This document shows positions 1 to 5,956 of a stretch of DNA of 10,467 bases, one piece after another. The stretch is from Treponema sp. (GTDB taxonomy: Bacteria > Spirochaetota > Spirochaetia > Treponematales > Treponemataceae): the NCBI GenBank assembly GCA_017614655.1, contig JAGABO010000038.1, positions 1-10,467 of the forward strand, written 5' to 3'. The translations under genes were made by a program, and so were the position numbers. Position 1 is the first letter of the stretch; each line of letters starts with the position of its first letter. Under the pieces are notes generated by a model that saw nothing but the letters and a program-made list of their open reading frames with translations, was not told the origin of the DNA and made no database searches.

Positions 1-1
1 A

Positions 2-151
2 GACGGTTCAGGTCTTGAAGAATGGTGGGACTACGATGAAAAAAACAATGTAATCCACAAGTGTTATGCCGACGGTGATGAAGAGTGGGTCTTAAATACG
101 TACTATGATGACGGTATCTTAAAATCTGCAAAAACTTATATTCCGGCTTGA
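2..151 (+). CDS. C-terminal end of a YD/EEW-type repeat protein (partial)
   Basis: An open frame enters from the left edge and ends at TGA 149-151, giving 49 residues. The sequence is rich in Asp, Gly, Trp and Tyr and holds two imperfect copies of a unit starting DG..EEW and running into an aromatic-Asp-Asp/Glu turn (DGSGLEEWWDYDE and DGDEEWVLNTYYDD), spaced about 22 residues. This resembles the YD/RHS-like or MORN-like repeats of long treponemal proteins of unknown function, which are often surface or secreted. The N-terminus and any signal peptide lie outside the window, so location and role cannot be stated. Its stop overlaps the TTG start of the next gene, suggesting co-transcription. Reading frame confidence is good; family assignment is tentative. 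Confidence 0.6.
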   Translation, partial: DGSGLEEWWDYDEKNNVIHKCYADGDEEWVLNTYYDDGILKSAKTYIPA

Positions 152-705
152 TTACATACGCAGTTTCGCTTCATCTTCCGGATGAAGTTACAGAAATCAT
201 TACTTCCGCAATAAAAGCTGTTGCTGATGTTACCGGCATTCGATTCATTCTGGAAAACAAAATTCCTCCGCATATAACAGTCGGAGCTTTTCATTCAGCT
301 AAGAAGGATGAAGAAAAACTTCTGCAGATGATTAAAGACTTTTCTGCTTTCCAAAAGCCGGGCGATGTTGTGTTCAAAGGAACAGACAGCTTTAATGAGA
401 AAGTACTTTTTCTGAAACCGGAAAAAAATAATTTTCTTTCAAAAATAAATCAGGAACTGCATCAGGTGATTCTTCCGGAATTTGAAAAAGCAGAAAACGG
501 ATACTATCTTCCTGAAGTATGGTTTCCGCACATTACCCTTGCTACAAGACTGAATCAGAATCTGTTTAAGAAAGCACGGGAAGCTGCGGAACAAATTACT
601 TTGCCGCTGGAAGTTCATATTAACGAACTTGCCGTCTATCGCTGCTCACCTTTTGAAGAAGTAATGCGCTGTTATTTGTCTGATGATTTTGCTGGTGTTG
701 AATAA
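148..705 (+). CDS. 2H phosphoesterase superfamily protein (2'-5' RNA ligase / cyclic phosphodiesterase type)
   Basis: This 185-residue protein carries the two signature H-x-T motifs of the 2H phosphoesterase superfamily: H42-I-T44 in a PPHITVGAF context and H128-I-T130 in a WFPHITLAT context. In the family, the two histidines sit in a bilobal fold and act on 2',3'-cyclic phosphates or 2'-5' linkages of RNA. The length is typical and the protein looks cytoplasmic (no signal peptide). The TTG start at 148 overlaps the preceding TGA in a TTGA tetranucleotide. I kept it because the N-terminus ITYAVSLHLPDEV matches the usual first strand of the family. No clear Shine-Dalgarno precedes it, so it is probably translated by coupling to the upstream repeat-protein gene. 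The in vivo substrate is unknown. A hairpin just downstream may also stop its transcript, though the T-run on this strand is delayed. Confidence 0.85.
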   Translation: MITYAVSLHLPDEVTEIITSAIKAVADVTGIRFILENKIPPHITVGAFHSAKKDEEKLLQMIKDFSAFQKPGDVVFKGTDSFNEKVLFLKPEKNNFLSKINQELHQVILPEFEKAENGYYLPEVWFPHITLATRLNQNLFKKAREAAEQITLPLEVHINELAVYRCSPFEEVMRCYLSDDFAGVE

Positions 706-744
706 AAAAAAAGAACTGCTGCTTAAGAGAAAAAGCAGCAGTTC
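704..744 (-). terminator. Intrinsic terminator of the phytase-like gene, between convergent genes
   Basis: A perfect 12-bp stem is formed by 713-724 (GAACTGCTGCTT) and 733-744 (AAGCAGCAGTTC), with an 8-nt loop. Read on the minus strand, the stem is followed directly by nine T residues (complement of the A-run 704-712), the classical Rho-independent layout for the gene ending at 771. On the plus strand the stem is followed by CTGCCGGAATG before a T-run at 756-760, so it may work less well for the 2H gene. Confidence 0.9.
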
Positions 745-770
745 CTGCCGGAATGTTTTTAAGTTTTTCC

Positions 771-2042
771 TTAGAACTTTACAGGATAAACAACATTGTC
801 TTCCGGTGCTGTATCGCCTCCAAGAATTTTCTGACAAAGCTTGTTGTCTTTTACAATAAGAGCAAAGTCATTGTCATTAGCAACACAGAATGTGTTTTCG
901 TCTAAAAGCCAGATGCTTTCAAGTTTTTCGTGCTTGTATGCTCTGTCTTTTACCAGATCTGTAATCACTTCTTTTTTAACAAATACGATTCCTGCATCAA
1001 TCAGTTCCTGCTGAGTGCACTGCTCCAGAGTTTTTCCGTCAATCAGAAGTCCGTTTTCTGCTTCAAAATCTCCGGTAACATCAGTTGCGTCCTTAAGGCT
1101 GATTCTATTAATATACTTGTGAGCTTCTTCCTGTGTCGGGAACTTGCTGTCGCGCTCGATTACGAGGAACTCATCGTTTGAAAGAGCTTCGATTCCACAG
1201 CAGGAATCAGTTTCTTCATTCTGCTGATAAAGGAAAGTCTGGCAGTTTCCTGTTGCAAGTTCGAATTTAAGAATGCGAACAACTCTTTTGTTTACAATCT
1301 CGCTTTTGCTTGGATTGAACATTGTTGACTGCATGATTCCGACAAGATATTTTTCGTCAGGAGTTTTTGTAAGGCCTTCCATACCTCTGTTTGCACGGCG
1401 TTTTGCAAAAACTGCAGGAATTTTTCTTCCCTTTGTTGTCATTCCGAAAGGACTCATTCTTTCAAGCTCGATTCCGTCTTTAGAATAATGAGCGATATGC
1501 GGACCATATTCATCCGAAACCCAGAATGTTCCGTCGCTCATTGCGGCAAGTCCTTCGATATCGATACCGTATTCGTCAATACCGACAATGTTGTCTTTAA
1601 GATCGTAGCCAAGCTCGCCTGTTGCACCCATTCCCTTTGGATTTGGAAGACCGGTAAGTTTCTTGCCGTCTGGATTTTTAAGGCTGATTGTTTTAATGAG
1701 CTTAACTTCACCTTTTTTGGTAAACTGGAAGAGGCCGATTTCCGGATTAAATTCAGGAACCGGGAACATTTTTCCCTTTCCGTCCGGTCCTGTGTAGTCA
1801 ATGTTCGGACCGCGATCAGTAACCAGATAGAACTTTGTGTTGTCTCCCGGGAAAGCGCTGGCATCAGAACCGAAGCCGCCTTTTCTTATTTCGACTTTGT
1901 CCTTTGTCTTTGCAAGAACCTTGTACGGAACCGGAGCTCCGTTTTCATTTACCTTAACTTTTTTAGAAGATTCTGCAAAAACTGCTGCCAGACAAACGGA
2001 AGCAAGCCCAAGCAGAAGGCCGATTTTTTTAATTTTTTTCAT
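771..2042 (-). CDS. Exported phytase/esterase-like protein (PF13449-type domain)
   Basis: This 423-residue protein has a signal peptide (KK-rich start, hydrophobic core, likely cleavage after A23 in VFA-ESS). The rest looks like the 'esterase-like activity of phytase' domain (PF13449/COG4222 type). Recognisable stretches are TDRGPN (75-80), DIEGLA (161-166), SDEYGPH (176-182), NRGMEGL (218-224) and a C-terminal ANDND (388-392), consistent with a beta-propeller-like fold whose acidic loops could bind metal. The name comes from the family; phytate hydrolysis is not proven and the substrate is unknown. Cys17 lies within the leader, but VC is a poor lipobox, so a periplasmic or secreted protein is more likely than a lipoprotein. 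The ATG at 2040-2042 follows a strong AAGGAGG. The gene is monocistronic, with its own terminator. Confidence 0.82.
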   Translation of the reverse strand: MKKIKKIGLLLGLASVCLAAVFAESSKKVKVNENGAPVPYKVLAKTKDKVEIRKGGFGSDASAFPGDNTKFYLVTDRGPNIDYTGPDGKGKMFPVPEFNPEIGLFQFTKKGEVKLIKTISLKNPDGKKLTGLPNPKGMGATGELGYDLKDNIVGIDEYGIDIEGLAAMSDGTFWVSDEYGPHIAHYSKDGIELERMSPFGMTTKGRKIPAVFAKRRANRGMEGLTKTPDEKYLVGIMQSTMFNPSKSEIVNKRVVRILKFELATGNCQTFLYQQNEETDSCCGIEALSNDEFLVIERDSKFPTQEEAHKYINRISLKDATDVTGDFEAENGLLIDGKTLEQCTQQELIDAGIVFVKKEVITDLVKDRAYKHEKLESIWLLDENTFCVANDNDFALIVKDNKLCQKILGGDTAPEDNVVYPVKF

Positions 2043-2046
2043 AATT

Positions 2047-2053
2047 CCTCCTT
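2047..2053 (-). promoter_or_regulatory. Strong ribosome binding site of the phytase-like gene
   Basis: On the minus strand AAGGAGG lies four bases before the ATG at 2042-2040. This near-perfect Shine-Dalgarno fixes the start codon. It contrasts with the SD-less starts of uvrA and lptD in the same window. Confidence 0.85.
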
Positions 2054-2149
2054 ATAGTGAATACTAAAATTATTGCAAAAAAGGATATAAAAAACAATAG
2101 AAATGTTGCTATCCGTATAAAATTTTGTTTTTTTTAAAAGATTTTTTTC

Positions 2150-2177
2150 TTTACATCAGGTTTTTCTATGTTATAAT
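2150..2177 (+). promoter_or_regulatory. Sigma-70-type promoter of the beta-barrel gene
   Basis: The -35 box TTTACA (2150-2155, one mismatch to TTGACA) and a perfect -10 TATAAT (2172-2177) are separated by 16 bases. The region just upstream is almost pure A/T and could act as an UP element. Transcription should begin near 2184, giving a leader of about 95 nt. Confidence 0.75.
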
Positions 2178-2249
2178 TTCTCTAACAAAAAATTATTATC
2201 TTCTCTGTGTTTTTGCTATACATAGATACGGGAAGGTAAACTCTAAAGA

Positions 2250-2263
2250 GCAGTTCAAACTGC
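2250..2263 (+). repeat. Short inverted repeat next to the beta-barrel RBS
   Basis: GCAGTTCAAACTGC is a perfect palindrome able to form a 5-bp stem with a 4-nt loop. It abuts the AAAAGGA ribosome binding site. It could slightly tune translation or be an operator in the leader; chance occurrence is also possible. Confidence 0.35.
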
Positions 2264-2270
2264 AAAAGGA
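2264..2270 (+). promoter_or_regulatory. Ribosome binding site deciding the beta-barrel start
   Basis: AAAAGGA lies seven bases before ATG 2278. It supports this start, which opens directly on a signal peptide, over the in-frame ATG at 2125 upstream of the promoter. Confidence 0.75.
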
Positions 2271-2277
2271 TTTTACC

Positions 2278-2874
2278 ATGAAAAAGTTTTTCTTACTTAT
2301 TTCTGCATTATTTATTTTCGGCGCTCCGGTATTTGCTGATCACAGCCTTAGGGCAGGACTTGTCTTTTCGTATTTTACGGGAAATGATGAGCGTGAACCT
2401 TATGATCCTGTCGATATAAGTACTTCCGGCTACGGTTTCTGTTTTGAATATGTTTATGAAGGGAATAACGGACTTGTTTTTAAAGCCGGCGACTGTATTT
2501 CTTCCATAAGCTTTACCTATAAGTCTTTGGTTGATGTTGATACAGGAACAGAGGGAGAACTTTACCTTGGCCTTGGATATGAATTTGTAAAAAACGAAAA
2601 TATGTCTCTTTTCCTTACAGGAAATGCAGGAGTAAAAGGTCAGTTACTATATGGAAGCGGTACAGACTATCTTGACCGTACTGCCGTAATGTTTACTTTT
2701 GGCCCTGAGTTTAGCTTTAACCGCCGCTTTAATGAACATCTTGGTTTCTTTATAAATGCAGGAGTTATGTATAACATTGGCCGAAGCAATAATTCCGGAG
2801 CTCCAAGCTGGATTGAAAATGACGTTTACGGATTCTCTTTCCCGGTAAAGGCAGGCCTTTCATATACTTTCTAA
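2278..2874 (+). CDS. Small outer-membrane beta-barrel protein, function unknown
   Basis: This 198-residue protein begins with a clear Sec signal peptide (MKKFFLLISALFIFGAPVFA, cleavage after A20). The mature part of about 178 residues alternates hydrophobic and polar residues in short strands separated by Gly/Asp/Asn turns. It ends in GLSYTF with a terminal phenylalanine, the classical signal for the BAM complex. The size fits an eight-stranded barrel of the OmpA/OmpW-like type. No enzymatic motif is visible. It has its own promoter and RBS and no obvious terminator before uvrA, so some read-through into uvrA is possible. A family name cannot be assigned from sequence alone; the barrel call is inference from composition, signal peptide and C-terminus. 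Confidence 0.75.
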   Translation: MKKFFLLISALFIFGAPVFADHSLRAGLVFSYFTGNDEREPYDPVDISTSGYGFCFEYVYEGNNGLVFKAGDCISSISFTYKSLVDVDTGTEGELYLGLGYEFVKNENMSLFLTGNAGVKGQLLYGSGTDYLDRTAVMFTFGPEFSFNRRFNEHLGFFINAGVMYNIGRSNNSGAPSWIENDVYGFSFPVKAGLSYTF

Positions 2875-2894
2875 AGCTGTAAAGCCCCTGTTTC

Positions 2895-2923
2895 TTGCCA
2901 TTCGGTGCGTTTTCGCTTAAAAT
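2895..2923 (+). promoter_or_regulatory. Promoter of uvrA, predicted to give a leaderless mRNA
   Basis: TTGCCA (2895-2900) and TAAAAT (2918-2923) are separated by 17 bases. The usual six-base discriminator then puts the transcription start at about 2930, which is the A of the uvrA ATG. No Shine-Dalgarno-like sequence precedes the ATG, in agreement with a leaderless or nearly leaderless transcript. Confidence 0.55.
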
Positions 2924-2929
2924 GCGTTT

Positions 2930-5917
2930 ATGGCAGGAAAAACAAAGGCTTTAAAAAATATTCAGGTTCGTTCTGTTTTAGACGGCGAAAAAATCGTTAT
3001 ACGCGGCGCACGCGAGCATAACTTAAAGAATATCGACGTAGAACTTCCGCGCAACAAGTTTGTCGTAATTTCGGGCCTATCCGGAAGCGGAAAGTCGTCG
3101 CTTGCATTTGACACGCTTTTTGCAGAAGGCCAGCGCCGTTATATGGAAAGCCTTTCCTCTTATGCGCGTCAGTTTCTTGGCCGCATGGATAAGCCCGACG
3201 TAGACATGATTTCGGGCCTTTCTCCTGCAATTTCCATCGAACAGAAATCAACAAACAAAAATCCGCGATCAACTGTCGGAACTGTTACAGAAATCTACGA
3301 CTATTACCGTCTGCTGTTTTCCCGCATCGGAAAAGCACACTGTCCTCAGTGCGGCCGCGAAATCAACGAGCAGACTGTTGACCAGATAATCGACTCAATT
3401 CTTTCCTGGAACGAAGGTACCCGCCTTACTCTTTTAGCGCCCGTAATCCGCGGAAAAAAAGGCGAGCATGTTAAGGTTTTAGACGATGCAAGAAAGTCCG
3501 GCTTTGTACGCGCCCGCATCGACGGCGTTATGTGCGAACTTGATGAATCAATAAAATTAGACAAGCAGAAAAAGCACACCATCGAAATCGTTGTAGACAG
3601 GATTATTTTAAAAAGCCCCGATGAAACAAGAAAGCGCCTTGCAGATTCGGTAGAAACGGCCCTTAATTCTGCAAACGGAATTCTTTCTGTTTTAAGGCGT
3701 GTTTCCAAAGAAGATGCCGCCTATGCAGAAGTTTCTTCTTCTCTTGATGAAAAAGGAATTCCTTATGACAGAAGCGCAGACTTTATAGAACAGGAAGTTT
3801 TTTTCAGCCAGAAAAATGCGTGCCCTGACTGCGGCATTTCCATTCCTGAATTACAGCCGCGCCTTTTTTCGTTTAACAATCCCTTTGGTGCCTGCCCGGA
3901 ATGTACGGGTCTCGGCGAAAAGATGGAGTGGGATTTACAGAAAATTCTTCCCGACAAAAAACTTTCGTTTAATGAAGGTGCCTTTCCTTTTTATAATCCC
4001 GAAAGTGAATGGAACCGTTCCATGTTTTCTGCCGTTGCAGAAACTTCAGGCTTTTCGCTTGATGATCCGATTTCTTCGCTTACAAAAAAACAGTTTGATT
4101 TTTTAATGAACGGCGATGAAAACGTCATAATGAAATGGGTGTACAAAAAGCAGAGCGGGGAAGGCTATTCTGAATACCGCAGGCCGTGGATCGGTGTACT
4201 TTCTGACATGAAGCGGCGCTACAATGAAGCGTGGGGAGACTCACAGCGTGAGCGCATGCAGGAAAAGTTTATGACTGTAACTGAATGCAGCGGCTGTCAC
4301 GGAAAAAAACTCCGTCCCGAAGCTCTGTGCGTTACTGTCGGCTCAAAAGACATCTGGTCTTTAACTCAGCTTTCTGTTTCTGAAACTGCTTCATTTTTCC
4401 AGAACCTTAAGCTTACCGAAACCGAAAAAACAATTGCGTCCCAGGTGCTCAAAGAAATAAATGCGCGGCTTTCTTTTTTAAGTAACGTCGGTCTTGAATA
4501 CCTTACGCTTGAGCGCAGTGCCTCTACGTTAAGCGGCGGTGAAGCTCAGAGAATCAGGCTTTCTACACAGATAGGAAGCGGCTTAACCGGCGTTATGTAT
4601 ATTCTTGATGAACCTTCAATCGGTCTTCATCAGCGGGACAATCAGCGCCTTATAGATTCGCTTACTTATTTAAGAAATCTCGGTAACACGGTCATCGTTG
4701 TTGAACATGACGAGCAGACTATGCTTTCAAGTGATTATCTTATTGATATCGGCCCGGGAGCAGGCGTGCACGGCGGACGCATTATGGCAGCCGGAACTCC
4801 CGAAGAAGTTATGAAGGTTCCTGATTCAAAAACCGGTCAGTATCTTGCAGGTCTTATCCGCATGAAGATTCCTGAGCAGAGAAGAAAAGGAAACGGAAAA
4901 TCAATCAGCATAATCGGAGCCAGTGAGCACAATCTTAAAAACATTGACGTAACTATTCCTCTTGGAACTTTTACGTGTATAACCGGAGTTTCGGGAAGCG
5001 GAAAGTCAACGCTTCTTTCTGATGTGTTTTATCCTGCAGCAAGCAATGCCGTAATGGGAACAAATTATCCGGTAGGCTCGCATAAAAAAATTACAGGACT
5101 TTCTGCAATAGACAAAGTCATCAATATTGATCAGGCTCCGATCGGGCGAACCCCGCGTTCTAATCCGGTTACATATATCGGCGTCTTTGACAGAATCAGG
5201 GAACTTTTTGCAAGTCTTCCAGAAGCAAAGGCTCGCGGCTATAAATCTGGAAGATTCAGCTTTAACGTAAAGGGCGGCCGCTGTGAAAACTGCGAAGGAG
5301 CCGGAACCATTACAATCGAAATGAACTTTCTTCCGGACGTTTTCATTCAGTGTGACGTCTGCCACGGAAAAAGATTTAACCGCGAAACACTTGAGGTAAT
5401 GTATAAGGGAAAAACAATCAGCGACGTCCTCGATATGACCATAGAAGAAGCGGCGGATTTTTTCAGCGGCATTCCGCATATTGCACGAAAACTCGAAACC
5501 CTTAAAAACGTAGGTCTCGGTTATATTGAACTCGGTCAGAATGCACTTACGCTTTCGGGTGGAGAAGCCCAGCGAGTAAAACTTGCTTCGGAGCTCTGCA
5601 GGCCTTCAACCGGAAAAACGCTTTACATTCTTGACGAGCCTACGACAGGGCTTCACTTTGTTGACATAAAGCAGCTTATGGAAGTAATTCAGGCGCTTGT
5701 AGACAAGGGAAACACCGTTGTAATGATTGAACACAACCTTGACGTAATCTGCCAGGCTGACTACATCATTGATCTTGGTCCTGAAGGCGGAACCGGCGGC
5801 GGAACTGTAATTACAACCGGCACTCCGGAAGAAGTCGCCGGGTGCAAAAACAGCTGGACCGGAAAATACATTAAGGAACTCCTTGCACGAGAAAAAGAAA
5901 GGGACCTTCACCGTTAG
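2930..5917 (+). CDS. uvrA: UvrABC excision nuclease subunit A
   Basis: This 995-residue DNA-damage recognition ATPase of nucleotide excision repair loads UvrB at lesions and acts in the cytoplasm as a dimer. It has two ABC ATPase halves: Walker A GLSGSGKS (49-56, K55) with signature LSGGEAQ (534-540) and ILDEPSIGLH; then Walker A GVSGSGKS (686-693, K692) with LSGGEAQ (875-881) and ILDEPTTGLH. The zinc-binding cysteines are present: C138/C141, the C298-x2-C301-x20-C322-x2-C325 module, and the C-terminal DNA-binding module C785-x2-C788-x19-C808-x2-C811. All key residues look intact. The protein is somewhat longer than the usual 940-950 residues, partly from about 19 residues before the conserved KIVIRGAREHNLKNI. 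The only in-frame start that suits is ATG 2930. uvrB is not adjacent. The SD-less start and promoter position suggest a leaderless mRNA. Confidence 0.98.
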   Translation: MAGKTKALKNIQVRSVLDGEKIVIRGAREHNLKNIDVELPRNKFVVISGLSGSGKSSLAFDTLFAEGQRRYMESLSSYARQFLGRMDKPDVDMISGLSPAISIEQKSTNKNPRSTVGTVTEIYDYYRLLFSRIGKAHCPQCGREINEQTVDQIIDSILSWNEGTRLTLLAPVIRGKKGEHVKVLDDARKSGFVRARIDGVMCELDESIKLDKQKKHTIEIVVDRIILKSPDETRKRLADSVETALNSANGILSVLRRVSKEDAAYAEVSSSLDEKGIPYDRSADFIEQEVFFSQKNACPDCGISIPELQPRLFSFNNPFGACPECTGLGEKMEWDLQKILPDKKLSFNEGAFPFYNPESEWNRSMFSAVAETSGFSLDDPISSLTKKQFDFLMNGDENVIMKWVYKKQSGEGYSEYRRPWIGVLSDMKRRYNEAWGDSQRERMQEKFMTVTECSGCHGKKLRPEALCVTVGSKDIWSLTQLSVSETASFFQNLKLTETEKTIASQVLKEINARLSFLSNVGLEYLTLERSASTLSGGEAQRIRLSTQIGSGLTGVMYILDEPSIGLHQRDNQRLIDSLTYLRNLGNTVIVVEHDEQTMLSSDYLIDIGPGAGVHGGRIMAAGTPEEVMKVPDSKTGQYLAGLIRMKIPEQRRKGNGKSISIIGASEHNLKNIDVTIPLGTFTCITGVSGSGKSTLLSDVFYPAASNAVMGTNYPVGSHKKITGLSAIDKVINIDQAPIGRTPRSNPVTYIGVFDRIRELFASLPEAKARGYKSGRFSFNVKGGRCENCEGAGTITIEMNFLPDVFIQCDVCHGKRFNRETLEVMYKGKTISDVLDMTIEEAADFFSGIPHIARKLETLKNVGLGYIELGQNALTLSGGEAQRVKLASELCRPSTGKTLYILDEPTTGLHFVDIKQLMEVIQALVDKGNTVVMIEHNLDVICQADYIIDLGPEGGTGGGTVITTGTPEEVAGCKNSWTGKYIKELLAREKERDLHR

Positions 5918-5943
5918 ACAATGTTAAAAAAAAACAGTATTAT
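5915..5943 (+). promoter_or_regulatory. Promoter of the lptD-like gene, starting at the uvrA stop codon
   Basis: TAGACA (5915-5920, one mismatch to TTGACA; its TAG is the uvrA stop) and TATTAT (5938-5943) are 17 bases apart. The predicted start near 5950 leaves only about seven bases before ATG 5957 and no Shine-Dalgarno. The match is fair but the region is AT-rich, so it is a prediction only. Confidence 0.45.
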
Positions 5944-5952
5944 GTAACTGTT
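5933..5952. repeat. Inverted repeat across the -10 box of the lptD-like promoter
   Basis: AACAGT (5933-5938) and ACTGTT (5947-5952) form a 6-bp inverted repeat with an 8-bp centre that overlaps the predicted -10 element. It could be an operator. As a hairpin it is weak; on the minus strand it is followed by a T-run, but no minus-strand gene ends here. Confidence 0.4.
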
Positions 5953-5956
5953 ATAT

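Larger units (their letters stand above)
2043..2277. other. Divergent intergenic region, AT-rich
   Basis: This 235-bp stretch separates the divergently read phytase-like and beta-barrel genes. It holds the minus-strand RBS (2047-2053), a long A/T-rich segment (about 2121-2149) upstream of a good plus-strand promoter (2150-2177), and a roughly 95-nt 5' leader for the beta-barrel gene containing a short hairpin just before its RBS. I see no convincing small RNA, riboswitch or additional coding frame. A plus-strand reading frame does extend from 2125 into the barrel gene, but it starts upstream of the predicted promoter and lacks an RBS. Confidence 0.6.

Noticed and set aside
1488..2057. Long plus-strand open frame opposite the phytase-like gene
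   Set aside because: It has no recognisable protein motifs, signal or RBS, and lies antisense to a clear gene with signal peptide and family motifs; a shadow frame.
2051..2078. Minus-strand promoter-like TTGCAA, 16 bases, TATAAG upstream of the phytase-like gene
   Set aside because: Its -10 overlaps the AAGGAGG ribosome binding site, so a transcript from it would lack the RBS. Other minus-strand candidates in this AT-rich region are no better, so no promoter was called.
2125..2277. Possible N-terminal extension of the beta-barrel protein from ATG 2125
   Set aside because: It lies upstream of and across the predicted promoter (2150-2177), has no RBS, and would bury the signal peptide that begins at 2278.
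2875..2929. Terminator between the beta-barrel gene and uvrA
   Set aside because: No stem of useful length followed by a T-run could be found, so read-through is left open.
5006..5479. Minus-strand open frame inside uvrA
   Set aside because: The plus strand encodes conserved UvrA Walker A and zinc motifs across this stretch; the antisense frame has no supporting signals.
5921..5947. Eight-codon mini-ORF (ATG to TAA) between uvrA and the lptD-like gene
   Set aside because: Very short, no RBS, and placed within the predicted promoter; expected by chance.
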